Below, piece after piece: positions 1 to 8,361 of a stretch of 64,000 bases of DNA. The translations under genes and the position numbers were made by a program. The stretch is from Novosphingobium huizhouense (lineage in GTDB: Bacteria > Pseudomonadota > Alphaproteobacteria > Sphingomonadales > Sphingomonadaceae), in assembly GCF_020179475.1 (NCBI RefSeq), contig NZ_JAILXZ010000003.1:124001-188000 (forward strand). Direction: 5' to 3'. Numbering within the stretch: the first letter of the stretch is position 1; each line of letters starts with the position of its first letter. Below the pieces are notes generated by a model that saw only the letters and a list, made by a program, of their open reading frames with translations, did no database searches and had not been told where the DNA came from.

Positions 1-395
1 GTGGCGGTGGCGACGCCGTGCTGGCCGGCGCCGGTTTCGGCGATGATGCGCGTCTTGCCCATGCGCATGGCGAGCAGGATCTGGCCGACGCAATTGTTGA
101 TCTTGTGCGCGCCGGTGTGGTTCAGCTCGTCGCGCTTGAACCAGATCTGCGCGCCGCCCAGTTCGGCGGTGAGGCGCGGCGCGAAATAGAGCGGACTCGG
201 GCGGCCGACATAATGCTCGAGCAGGTCGTCGAACTCGGCGTGGAAGGCGGGATCGGCCTTGGCCGTGCGGTACTCCGCCTCGAGATCGAGGATCAGCGGC
301 ATCAGCGTTTCCGCGACGTAGCGGCCACCGAACTGGCCGAAGTGGCCGCGCTCGTCGGGCAGGGTGCGGAAGCTGTTGGGCATCGTCTGGGTCAT
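1..395 (-). CDS. trpB: Tryptophan synthase beta chain, N-terminal part (cut by window edge)
   Basis: TrpB condenses indole with serine to make tryptophan, in an alpha2-beta2 complex with TrpA in the cytoplasm. The visible 131 residues start [20 protein letters not shown] and contain [10 protein letters not shown], the PLP-lysine motif HTGAHKINN (Lys98) and [11 protein letters not shown] (Glu120 on). All match the family's N-terminal third, and the rest lies beyond base 1. The ATG at 395 gives the usual N-terminus. The gene follows trpF in direction but is separated from it by a convergent outer-membrane gene, so it probably has its own promoter in 396-756. Confidence 0.95.
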   Translation of the reverse strand, partial: MTQTMPNSFRTLPDERGHFGQFGGRYVAETLMPLILDLEAEYRTAKADPAFHAEFDDLLEHYVGRPSPLYFAPRLTAELGGAQIWFKRDELNHTGAHKINNCVGQILLAMRMGKTRIIAETGAGQHGVATA

Positions 396-756
396 GGCTC
401 GGGCGTTGGCAGAGTGGGCTGCGAATGTCCAGTTTGCAGCCCTCGGGGGCACGGCGAGGGGCCGGCGCAAATTTCAAACCATTCAGGTTCGTTCATCTTG
501 CTGCAATGCGGCGTGGCTAGGGAGGCGGCGTTACGTCGTGGAAGGCGGTTCCGGCAACGGGGCCGTCTTTCTGCGTGTCTGGGCGATTACTGCTAAATAC
601 TGGCAGTTACTGTCGAAACCTGCTGTTGTATTTATAGCACAACCGCAGTTTTATTGCAGTTTCTTTGCAATGCGAGGGTTGCTCCCTCGTCTCGCCGCTC
701 CTAGCTCACGCCTCGCCCCCAAGCAAGAAGGGGCTTGTGTTTCAGGAGTTTACATT
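396..756. promoter_or_regulatory. Intergenic region between divergent trpB and an outer-membrane protein gene
   Basis: No gene is supported in these 361 bases. The right part (about 590-690) is clearly richer in A+T than the surroundings, with several GCAGTT words and the run TGTTGTATTTATAGC. That fits a promoter for the barrel gene at 757, whose AGGAG ribosome site lies at 744-748. The trpB promoter should also lie here on the minus strand. I cannot fix -35/-10 boxes with confidence. Confidence 0.4.
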
Positions 757-1215
757 ATGCGTACGATCCTTCTCGCAGCTGCGGCATCGCTTGCCGCCGC
801 CACCCCCGCGCTTGCCAACGAAGCCCGCGTCGAAGCGCGCGGCGGCGTCGTGTGGAGCCAGGGTGACAGCGAAGCGATCGCCGGCATCGCCGCCGGTTAC
901 GACTACGACCTCGGCTCGGCCGCGTTCGTCGGCGCCGAAGTCTCGGCCGACAAGATCCTCACCGATGGCACCCGCGTGACCTTCGGCTTCAACGGCCGCG
1001 GCGGCGCCAAGCTCGGCGACAACGGCAAGCTGTATGTGGTCGGTGGCTACAACACCAAGAACTGCGAGTTCTGCGACGGCACCTGGACGCTCGGCGCCGG
1101 TTACCAGCACGCGTTCGGCAACCTCTACGGCAAGGTCGAATACCGCCACTTCTTCGTCAAGGACGGCCTGCCCGACTTCGACGCGGTGGCCGTGGGCCTC
1201 GGCACCAAGTTCTGA
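757..1215 (+). CDS. Small outer-membrane beta-barrel protein (unknown role)
   Basis: This 152-residue protein has a cleavable signal peptide (MRTILLAAAASLAAATPALA, then NEARVEARGG). The mature part alternates short polar and aromatic/hydrophobic stretches (AGYDYDLGSAAFVGAEV, YGKVEYRHFFV) and ends VAVGLGTKF with a C-terminal Phe. These are hallmarks of small eight-strand barrels of the opacity/OmpA type. Two cysteines lie close together (NCEFCDG) and may form a disulfide. The ATG is set by AGGAG at 744-748. The gene sits between trpF and trpB on the opposite strand and ends at a strong terminator. Function and ligand are unknown. Confidence 0.8.
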   Translation: MRTILLAAAASLAAATPALANEARVEARGGVVWSQGDSEAIAGIAAGYDYDLGSAAFVGAEVSADKILTDGTRVTFGFNGRGGAKLGDNGKLYVVGGYNTKNCEFCDGTWTLGAGYQHAFGNLYGKVEYRHFFVKDGLPDFDAVAVGLGTKF

Positions 1216-1250
1216 TCCGGGCGGCTTCGCGCCGCTCCGTCAGGATCGAT

Positions 1251-1281
1251 GGGCGGTCTCCTGCGGGAGGCCGCCCTTTTT
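1251..1281 (+). terminator. Intrinsic terminator of the outer-membrane gene
   Basis: GGGCGGTCTCC pairs with GGGAGGCCGCCC around a short TGC loop, followed by five T. It lies 35 bases after the barrel gene's stop and just before the trpF stop codon, so on the other strand the same stem also lies directly after trpF. Confidence 0.85.
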
Positions 1282-1290
1282 CTTGTGCGG

Positions 1291-1950
1291 TCAGGCGCTG
1301 CGAACCGCTGCGGCGAAGGCGGCGATGCGGCTCTCGTCCTTGACTCCCGGCGCGCTTTCCACGCCCGAGGAGACATCGACCAGCGGCGCGCCGGTCTCGC
1401 GGATCGCGTGCGCGACGTTGTCCGGCGACAGGCCGCCGGCAAGGCCCCAGGCGAAGGGGGCGCGGTAGCCGGCCAGCAGGCTCCAGTCGAAGACGAGGCC
1501 GAGCCCGCCGGGCAGGTCCGCGCCCTTAGGCGCCTTCGCGTCGAACAATACGAGATCGGCGGCCCCGGCATAGCGCGCGGCGCCCTCGATGTCGGCACGG
1601 GCCGCAACCGAAATCGCCTTCCACACCGGCAGGCCGAGCCGCGCGCGCAAGGCGGCGACGCGCTCGGGGCTTTCCGCGCCGTGCAACTGGACGGCATCGA
1701 GGCGCGCGGCGGCGACGGCTTCGGCGATGGTGGCGTCGTCGGCGTCGACGAACAGCCCGACCGCCCTGGCGCGGCCGGCGAGGCGCGCGCCGAGCGCGGC
1801 AGCATCGCGCAGGGCAAGGTTGCGCGGGCTCCTGGCGAAGAACACGAAGCCGAGGTAGTCGGCGCGGTGGCGCACGGCGGCGTCGAGCGCCGCCGGGGTG
1901 TTGACTCCGCAGATCTTCATTTGGGCAGAGGGGCGTGCAGGCGTGCTCAT
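1291..1950 (-). CDS. trpF: Phosphoribosylanthranilate isomerase
   Basis: TrpF converts N-(5'-phosphoribosyl)anthranilate to CdRP in tryptophan synthesis. The sequence shows the family signature KICGVN near the N-terminus, GFVFFARSPRNL, LDAVQLHG, and the phosphate-binding end GLAGGLSPDNV ... VDVSSGVESAPGVKD. At 219 residues it is normal in length. I chose the ATG at 1950 (MSTPARPSAQMKICGV); the ATG at 1920 would start directly at MKICGV. It lies downstream of the SIMPL gene on the same strand. The usual partner trpB is separated from it by the inserted barrel gene. Confidence 0.95.
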   Translation of the reverse strand: MSTPARPSAQMKICGVNTPAALDAAVRHRADYLGFVFFARSPRNLALRDAAALGARLAGRARAVGLFVDADDATIAEAVAAARLDAVQLHGAESPERVAALRARLGLPVWKAISVAARADIEGAARYAGAADLVLFDAKAPKGADLPGGLGLVFDWSLLAGYRAPFAWGLAGGLSPDNVAHAIRETGAPLVDVSSGVESAPGVKDESRIAAFAAAVRSA

Positions 1951-2001
1951 GCGCGCAGCCGATAGGACGGCGGCGCGCACGAGGTCAATCGGCCCGGCCG
2001 G

Positions 2002-2763
2002 TCAGGGGGCGAGTTCGTAGGTGACGGTGACGTTGGCGCGCATCTCGAGCTCGCCGGCGGCGACCGGGCTCGGCGGCGGGGCGGCGGCCATCATCTTCTC
2101 GGCGCGGGCGAACAGGATCGGCTGGGGCGGGCTCCAGCCGCCGCTCTCGCTGATCGTCAGCACGCGCACGACGCGCAGGCCAGCCGCCCGCGCATAGAGG
2201 TCGGCCCGGGCGCGGACCTTCTTCATCGCCTCGATCCGCGCTTCGTCCATCGCCGCGTCGCTGTCCTCCAGCTCGAAGCTGGGGCCATTGACCTGGTTGG
2301 CGCCGGCGTTGACGAGGGTGTCGATCACCTTGCCGTACTGGTCGAGCTTGCGCTGGCGCACCTGGACCTGGTTGGTCGCCTGGTAGGCGACGATCACCGG
2401 GTCGCCCTCGGTGGTGCCATCGGCGAGACGGCGCGGCTGGCCATAGACCGGATTGACCGACAGGTTGCTGGTCTGGATGTCGCGATCGGCGATGCCGGTC
2501 TTCTTGAGCGCGGCGATGACCGCGTTCATCTTGGCGGCGTTTTCGGCAAGCGCGGCGCTGGCGGTCTGGGCCTGGGTGGTGACGCCGGCGTTGAAGGTCG
2601 CAAGGTCGGGCGTGCGGCTCGAGCGGCCATCGGCCGAGACGGTCAGCACGCTGTTGCCCGGAGCGACCACGGGGGCGGCGGACAGTTGCTGGGCATTGGC
2701 GGCGACCGGCACGGCGCAGAGCGGCAGCGCGGCGAGCGAGGCGGCGAGGATCAGGCGGTTCAT
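2002..2763 (-). CDS. SIMPL (DUF541) domain protein, exported
   Basis: A 253-residue protein with a signal peptide (MNRLILAASLAALPLC...ANAQQ). The rest is one SIMPL/DUF541 domain: NSVLTVSADGRSSRTPDLATFNAGV at the start, the conserved NAAKMNAVIAALKKTGI helix, DIQTSNLSVNPVY, and the C-terminal ANVTVTYEL strand. Such proteins are periplasmic or membrane-attached. Known relatives include BP26 and YggE, linked to oxidative stress and channel-like oligomers, but no enzymatic role is established. It lies between the GNAT gene and trpF on the same strand. The ATG at 2763 is the only one giving a sensible signal peptide. Confidence 0.85.
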   Translation of the reverse strand: MNRLILAASLAALPLCAVPVAANAQQLSAAPVVAPGNSVLTVSADGRSSRTPDLATFNAGVTTQAQTASAALAENAAKMNAVIAALKKTGIADRDIQTSNLSVNPVYGQPRRLADGTTEGDPVIVAYQATNQVQVRQRKLDQYGKVIDTLVNAGANQVNGPSFELEDSDAAMDEARIEAMKKVRARADLYARAAGLRVVRVLTISESGGWSPPQPILFARAEKMMAAAPPPSPVAAGELEMRANVTVTYELAP

Positions 2764-2830
2764 CGGGTCGGTCTCCCTGTCTTGGTCCTGCATAGTGTGG
2801 ACGAGACGAAGTTGCGCGGCGATGAACCGT

Positions 2831-3334
2831 TCAGGCGAGCGGACGTTCCAGCACCACCATGGCGAAGGGAAACTCGCCCGGCATGGGGAAGGGCCGCGTC
2901 TCGCCGGTGCGGGCATAGCCGCGCCGTTCGTACCACGCGATCAGTTCCGGGCGCTTGTCGATGACGGTCATTTCCATGAACGCAGCGCCGAAGTCGCGCA
3001 CCGCCTGCGCTTCGGCCGCGGCGATCAGCCGTCGCCCGAGCCCTGCTGCCTGCAGCGCGGGATCGACGCAGAGCATGCCGAGGTAGGCGCGGGCATCGCT
3101 CTTGCGGGTGATCGTGACCGTGCCGGTAAGGCGGCCTTCGTCTTCGGCGACGAGGATGTGGCAGGCAGGGTCGGCGAGCGTTGCCGCCAGCTCTTCCTCG
3201 TCGGTGCGCTCGTCGTCGAGCAGGTCGGCCTCGTGGGTCCAGCCGCCGCGCGCGCTGTCGCCGCGATAGGCGCGCTCGACCAGCAGGCGCAGCGCAGGCA
3301 CGTCCGCCGCAGTGGCGAGCCGGATCGTGGTCAC
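2831..3334 (-). CDS. GNAT-family N-acetyltransferase
   Basis: A 167-residue single-domain GNAT protein. It opens with TIRLATAADVPALRLLVERAY, has the acetyl-CoA pyrophosphate loop in LQAAGLGRRLI (QxxGxG type), and continues with PELIAWYERRGYARTGE, the usual C-terminal GNAT helix-strand. The substrate cannot be read from the sequence. It is closest in pattern to small-molecule or amine acetyltransferases such as YhbS. The start is a GTG at 3334, only 4 bases after the pyrF stop, so it is almost certainly co-transcribed and translationally coupled with pyrF. Confidence 0.85.
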   Translation of the reverse strand: MTTIRLATAADVPALRLLVERAYRGDSARGGWTHEADLLDDERTDEEELAATLADPACHILVAEDEGRLTGTVTITRKSDARAYLGMLCVDPALQAAGLGRRLIAAAEAQAVRDFGAAFMEMTVIDKRPELIAWYERRGYARTGETRPFPMPGEFPFAMVVLERPLA

Positions 3335-3338
3335 GGCG

Positions 3339-4013
3339 TCAGAGCGTGGCTTCGATCGCGCGGGCGGCGGCGACCGGATCTTCGGCGCGGCTGATCGGGC
3401 GGCCGATGACGAGCACGCTGGCGCCGCCGTCGCGCGCGGCGCGCGGGGTGACAGCGCGCTTCTGGTCGCCGAGCGCGGCGTCGGCCGGGCGCAGACCGGG
3501 CACGACGAAGAAGCCGTTCTTCCAGCGCTTGTGGATCGCGCCCACCTCGTGACCCGAGCAGACGATGCCGTCGAGCCCGGCTTCCTGCGCGAGATCGGCA
3601 AGGCGCAGCGCCTGGTCGTGGGCGTTGCTGCCCACGCCGACCGCGGCGAGGTCGCCGTCGTCGAGGCTGGTCAGCACCGTGACCGCGACGACCTTGCAGC
3701 TCTCGCCCGCGGCGGCCTTGGCGTCCTCCATCATCGCGCGCCCGCCGGCGGCGTGGATGGTGACGATCGCGGGCTGGAGCACATGGATCGACTGCATGGC
3801 CGCGGCGACGGTGTTGGGGATGTCGTGCAGCTTGAGATCGAGGAAGATCGGCAGGCCGACCTTGGCGACTTCGTGGACGCCGTGGTGGCCGTGGGCGCAG
3901 AAGAATTCGAGCCCGAGCTTCAATCCGCCGACATGGCCGCGCACCTTCTGGGCGAGCGCGACGGCGGCGTCGAGGCGGGGCAGGTCGAGGGCGAGGTAGA
4001 TCGGGTTGCTCAC
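3339..4013 (-). CDS. pyrF: Orotidine 5'-phosphate decarboxylase
   Basis: PyrF decarboxylates OMP to UMP, the last step of pyrimidine synthesis. The 224-residue protein has the catalytic tetrad motif FLDLKLHDIPNT (Asp59, Lys61, Asp64), GVGSNAHDQ, and the phosphate-gripper end VLVIGRPISRAEDP. Its start overlaps the end of the LapA-like gene by 4 bases (ATGA type) and its stop is 4 bases from the acetyltransferase start, so it is the middle gene of a tight operon. Confidence 0.95.
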   Translation of the reverse strand: MSNPIYLALDLPRLDAAVALAQKVRGHVGGLKLGLEFFCAHGHHGVHEVAKVGLPIFLDLKLHDIPNTVAAAMQSIHVLQPAIVTIHAAGGRAMMEDAKAAAGESCKVVAVTVLTSLDDGDLAAVGVGSNAHDQALRLADLAQEAGLDGIVCSGHEVGAIHKRWKNGFFVVPGLRPADAALGDQKRAVTPRAARDGGASVLVIGRPISRAEDPVAAARAIEATL

Positions 4014-4315
4014 GGCGTCTCTGTCGATTGCTGGGCAGCCTGGTCGAGCTGCGTGGAACTGAGGGATGCGGTCGGGGCTGAAAGGTTCGCCTCGAGCGTG
4101 GCGATGCGCTTCGCGAGCCGCCAGCGGGTGGCGCGATAGACCAGCCAGGTCGGCACCAGCCCCGCGAGGAAGGCGAAGATCACCAGCGCGGGCAGCTTGG
4201 TATCGAGCACCAGCCCCTGCCAGATGCGGACTTCGACCGGCACCCAGTTGGCGACGGTGAAGGCGACGAGCACCGCGATCGCGAGAACCCAGATGATGCT
4301 GCGCAGGACCTTCAT
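4010..4315 (-). CDS. lapA: LapA-domain (DUF1049) inner-membrane protein
   Basis: A 101-residue protein with two hydrophobic segments (about residues 5-25 and 40-62), separated by the typical NWVPVEVRIW stretch, then a cytoplasmic helix rich in Lys/Arg and Leu. This is the LapA/DUF1049 layout. E. coli LapA works with LapB in controlling lipopolysaccharide synthesis through LpxC turnover, but no lapB is visible here. In alphaproteobacteria a lapA-like gene commonly precedes pyrF/trpF, as here. It overlaps pyrF by 4 bases. Confidence 0.85.
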   Translation of the reverse strand: MKVLRSIIWVLAIAVLVAFTVANWVPVEVRIWQGLVLDTKLPALVIFAFLAGLVPTWLVYRATRWRLAKRIATLEANLSAPTASLSSTQLDQAAQQSTETP

Positions 4316-4397
4316 GCTTCCCCTTCCGGACCCCCTCCGGCCGTCACGACCTTATGTCGCATCGGCGCGGAAGGCGAGTCCGGAGCGAAAGATGCGC

Positions 4398-5711
<1,314 letters not shown>

Positions 5712-5793
5712 GGTTCGACTCCGATTGATCGTGTGCCCGCGCCGCTAGGGAAGGGGGCGCGCGGATGCAAGCGCGGGCTGTCTCCGGAAGATA

Positions 5794-5848
5794 ACTGACG
5801 CGTCAGTCATGAAAGATCGCGTGGATAATAACTGACGCGTCAGTTATT
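5794..5848. promoter_or_regulatory. Twin palindromes ACTGACGCGTCAGT, possible operator pair
   Basis: The 14-base perfect palindrome ACTGACGCGTCAGT occurs at 5794-5807 and again at 5831-5844. The second copy extends to a 22-base perfect palindrome (5827-5848). Centres are 37 bases apart. They lie between the end of the NRDE gene (its stop codon is inside the second copy) and the start of purB. Such symmetric sites with a GACGCGTC core resemble TetR-family operators. No run of T follows on the minus strand, so a terminator is less likely. Confidence 0.45.
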
Positions 5849-6566
5849 TTTGCGCCCGGAAGCGGATCTCGACCTCGCCCGTCGCCGCTCCGCCGGCATC
5901 GAAGCTGCGCTCGAATGCGGTGCCGGCGCCCTCGCGATCGAGCAGGAACACGCTCGAACAGCGCGTGCCGTAGACCGGATTGGCGATGAACACGGGCGAA
6001 AAGCCGGGCAGGGGACCCGCGCCGCTCGGCGGGGGCGGGAGCGGCGTTTCGTCGCGGAGCGCGGCGAGGAGCGGCGCGATCGCGTCGCTTCCGCTCGCCA
6101 GCCAGTCGGCCAGCACCGCCTCGAGCCGCAACGTCTTGGCCCAGCGGTCGTCGAAGCCGCCGTTCGACAGGCCGTGGATGCCGGAGGCGAGCGCGGTGCG
6201 GACGGGCGCGGGGTAGTTGCTGCGGTGCCAGGCGCCCTCGGGCGACGCCTCGATCAGGTGAAACGGGTTCATCGCCGCGATGTCGCCCGGCGCGCGGCCC
6301 GCGAGCCAGTCGGTGACGAGGCTGCCGCGCGAGGGGGCACCGGGGCGCGGATAGCCCTCGACGCGGTAGTTGGTGACCAGCGCCAGTCGTCCGGCGGCAT
6401 TCGCGCCGAGCCAGGTGCCGCCCGCGAGGAGGTCGCGCCCGGCGATGGTGCCGTCGTCCCAGCGCGCCAGCGGCGCTGCGGCGCGGTCGTGGAATTCGTC
6501 GCGGTTGCCGATGACGACCAGCCGCCAGCGCGGGTGCGCGTCCCAGGCGAGGGCGGCGACGCACAT
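5844..6566 (-). CDS. NRDE-family protein (TANGO2-like)
   Basis: A 240-residue protein beginning MCVAALAWDAHPRWRLVVIGNRDEF. Cys2 would become an N-terminal nucleophile after Met removal, and the NRDE motif (21-24) defines the family, followed by GGTWLGANAAGRLALVTNYR. Human TANGO2 is the best-known member; the bacterial role is not settled (haem handling has been proposed). The gene ends in the 22-base palindrome and lies just downstream of the carotenoid-like gene, 19 bases away on the same strand, so the two may be one operon. Confidence 0.88.
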   Translation of the reverse strand: MCVAALAWDAHPRWRLVVIGNRDEFHDRAAAPLARWDDGTIAGRDLLAGGTWLGANAAGRLALVTNYRVEGYPRPGAPSRGSLVTDWLAGRAPGDIAAMNPFHLIEASPEGAWHRSNYPAPVRTALASGIHGLSNGGFDDRWAKTLRLEAVLADWLASGSDAIAPLLAALRDETPLPPPPSGAGPLPGFSPVFIANPVYGTRCSSVFLLDREGAGTAFERSFDAGGAATGEVEIRFRAQK

Positions 6567-6585
6567 CGGACCGGTCCCGTCGCGA

Positions 6586-7458
6586 TCAGCGCCGCGCCGG
6601 GGCGCCGATGCTGCCGAGCACGACGAGCAGCGCGGCGAGCGCGGGCGGCGCCATGGCGAGGAGGCCGACGATCACGCCGCTCTCGACGATGTCGGAAACG
6701 AGGAAGGTGCGCCCTGCCACGGTGGCTGTCGCGGCGCCGGCACGCATCAGGTCGGGCACGAACTGGACCGCGCTGACCAGCCAGACGAGCGGTGGCAGGA
6801 TGCGCAGGCGCAGCGGCATCGCGGCATGGCGCATCCGCCGGTCGAACAGCGCTTCGGCAAGGGCATAGGCCTGGATCATCGCCCACGAGGTGACGATCCA
6901 GCCGAGGAAATTGCTGAGCGGCACGCCGAAGAAGCCCGACGGGTGCGCGTAGGTCCAGGTGCCAGCGACGGTCGAGCCGAGCGCATCGCCGGCAAGGTCG
7001 ATGCCCGGAACGATCAGCCCGGCGAGCAGCGGCGCGCCGAGCAGGCGCTGCGCCGATGGCCCCGCCTCCTCGCAGTGGAGCAACGTGCAGGCGATTCGCC
7101 AGCCGAGGTAGCCGTAGGCGGCGTAGGTCGGCGGCACGATCAGCGGCACGCCCAGCGGCTTGGGCATCGCCGCGTGGTGGACATAGAAGCCGAACGGAAA
7201 GCCGGTGGCGATGCTCAGCGCCTCGAGCAGGAAAGAGACCAGCACGGCAAGGACCACGAACAGCGCCATGCCGCGCGCGCCGAGCGTGGCGCCGCCGTGG
7301 GCGAGCACGAGGGCGATCAGCACCAGCAGCGAAAGCCCGGGCAGTCCCGCAAGCTTTTCGGCGGCGAGCGCGAGCAGCCAGGCGCCGGCGAGGACGATCG
7401 CGAGCGGGCCGCTGCGGCCTGGACCGTGTGTCCGCCTGCCGTCGTCGAGCCGTGTCAT
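6586..7458 (-). CDS. Carotenoid biosynthesis membrane protein (DUF422/CruF-like)
   Basis: A 290-residue integral membrane protein with seven or eight hydrophobic segments. Conserved features of the DUF422/CruF group are visible: SIATGFPFGFYVHH, VPPTYAAYGYLGW, IDLAGDALGSTVAGTWTYAHP and FFGVPLSNFLGW. CruF-type members hydrate the psi-end group of carotenoids (1',2'-hydratase). Sphingomonads are yellow from carotenoids such as nostoxanthin, so the exact step here is uncertain. The ATG at 7458 is preferred over the TTG at 7473 because GGGGGA lies just upstream of it. Confidence 0.78.
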   Translation of the reverse strand: MTRLDDGRRTHGPGRSGPLAIVLAGAWLLALAAEKLAGLPGLSLLVLIALVLAHGGATLGARGMALFVVLAVLVSFLLEALSIATGFPFGFYVHHAAMPKPLGVPLIVPPTYAAYGYLGWRIACTLLHCEEAGPSAQRLLGAPLLAGLIVPGIDLAGDALGSTVAGTWTYAHPSGFFGVPLSNFLGWIVTSWAMIQAYALAEALFDRRMRHAAMPLRLRILPPLVWLVSAVQFVPDLMRAGAATATVAGRTFLVSDIVESGVIVGLLAMAPPALAALLVVLGSIGAPARR

Positions 7459-7531
7459 CGCGTCGTCCCCCAAGTGTGTCTTGTTTGCCGGGGGTCATGG
7501 CGCGGCGAGGGGGCGCTTGTCTACAGCGCGT

Positions 7532-8275
7532 TCAGATCAGCCCCTGCGCCTTCAGCGAGACGTGGCCTTCGCGCCCGATGATCACGTGGTCGTGGACCAT
7601 GACGCCGAGCAGGCGGCCGGCCTCGATGATCTTCTGCGTGATCTGGATGTCGGCGCGGCTCGGCTGGGGGGAGCCCGAGGGGTGGTTGTGGACGAGGATC
7701 AGCGCGGCGGCGCCGATGTCCATCGCCTTGTGGATCACGCGGCGCGGGTGGATCGCGGCTTCGTCGATATCGCCATCGGCGACCTTCTCGTCGAGGATCA
7801 GGCGGTTCTGGGTGTTGAGGTAGAGCACGCGCACGCGCTCGTGCGTCAGGTGTGCCATGTCGATCGTGAGGTAGTCGATCAGCGCCTGCCAGCTGCCGAG
7901 AACGGGCAATTGCTGCACCCCGGTGCGGGCGAGGCGGCGCGCGGCGACGCCGACGATCCTGAGCGCGGCGGCAGCGGTTTCCTTCACGCCGGGGGTTTCG
8001 ACCAGCGCGCGCCAGTCGGCGTTGAACACCCCGGCGAGCGAGCCGAAGCGCTGGAGCAGCAGGCGCGCCTGCGGCTTCACGTCCTTCTGCGGGATCGCGG
8101 TCATCAGCAGGTATTCGATCAGTTCGTGATCGGCGAGGGCATCGTCGCCGCCATCGAGCAGGCGCTGGCGCAGCCGGGCGCGGTGGCCCGAGGGATCGTG
8201 TCCCGCTTCGCGCACGCGATCTTTTCCGCGCCGGTCGGACTCCCGTTCAGGAAAGAGTCGGGGTTCGTCGGGCAT
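7532..8275 (-). CDS. radC: RadC/JAMM-domain protein
   Basis: A 247-residue protein with an N-terminal helix-hairpin-helix region (ALADHELIEYLLMTAIPQKDVKPQARLLLQRFG) and a C-terminal JAB/MPN domain. The metal motif HNHPSGSPQPSRAD is complete (His-x-His-x7-Ser-x2-Asp) and a Glu (LDEKVADGDIDE) lies upstream. RadC was once linked to DNA repair; its true role is unresolved. I use the ATG at 8275 (MPDEPRLFPE), which has AGGCGG upstream. It is divergent from ydbH. Confidence 0.9.
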   Translation of the reverse strand: MPDEPRLFPERESDRRGKDRVREAGHDPSGHRARLRQRLLDGGDDALADHELIEYLLMTAIPQKDVKPQARLLLQRFGSLAGVFNADWRALVETPGVKETAAAALRIVGVAARRLARTGVQQLPVLGSWQALIDYLTIDMAHLTHERVRVLYLNTQNRLILDEKVADGDIDEAAIHPRRVIHKAMDIGAAALILVHNHPSGSPQPSRADIQITQKIIEAGRLLGVMVHDHVIIGREGHVSLKAQGLI

Positions 8276-8361
8276 CGATCCGCCTGTGGGCACCAATCCG
8301 GGCTTTGCGCGTTGCGCGACCGTGCATTGCCCATGCCGGGGTAGTGCGCAAGAAGGGGCCG

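Noticed and set aside
5827-5848. 22-base palindrome as a terminator
   Set aside because: On the strand of the NRDE gene no T run follows and the stop codon lies inside it; the T run is on the other strand, where no gene ends.
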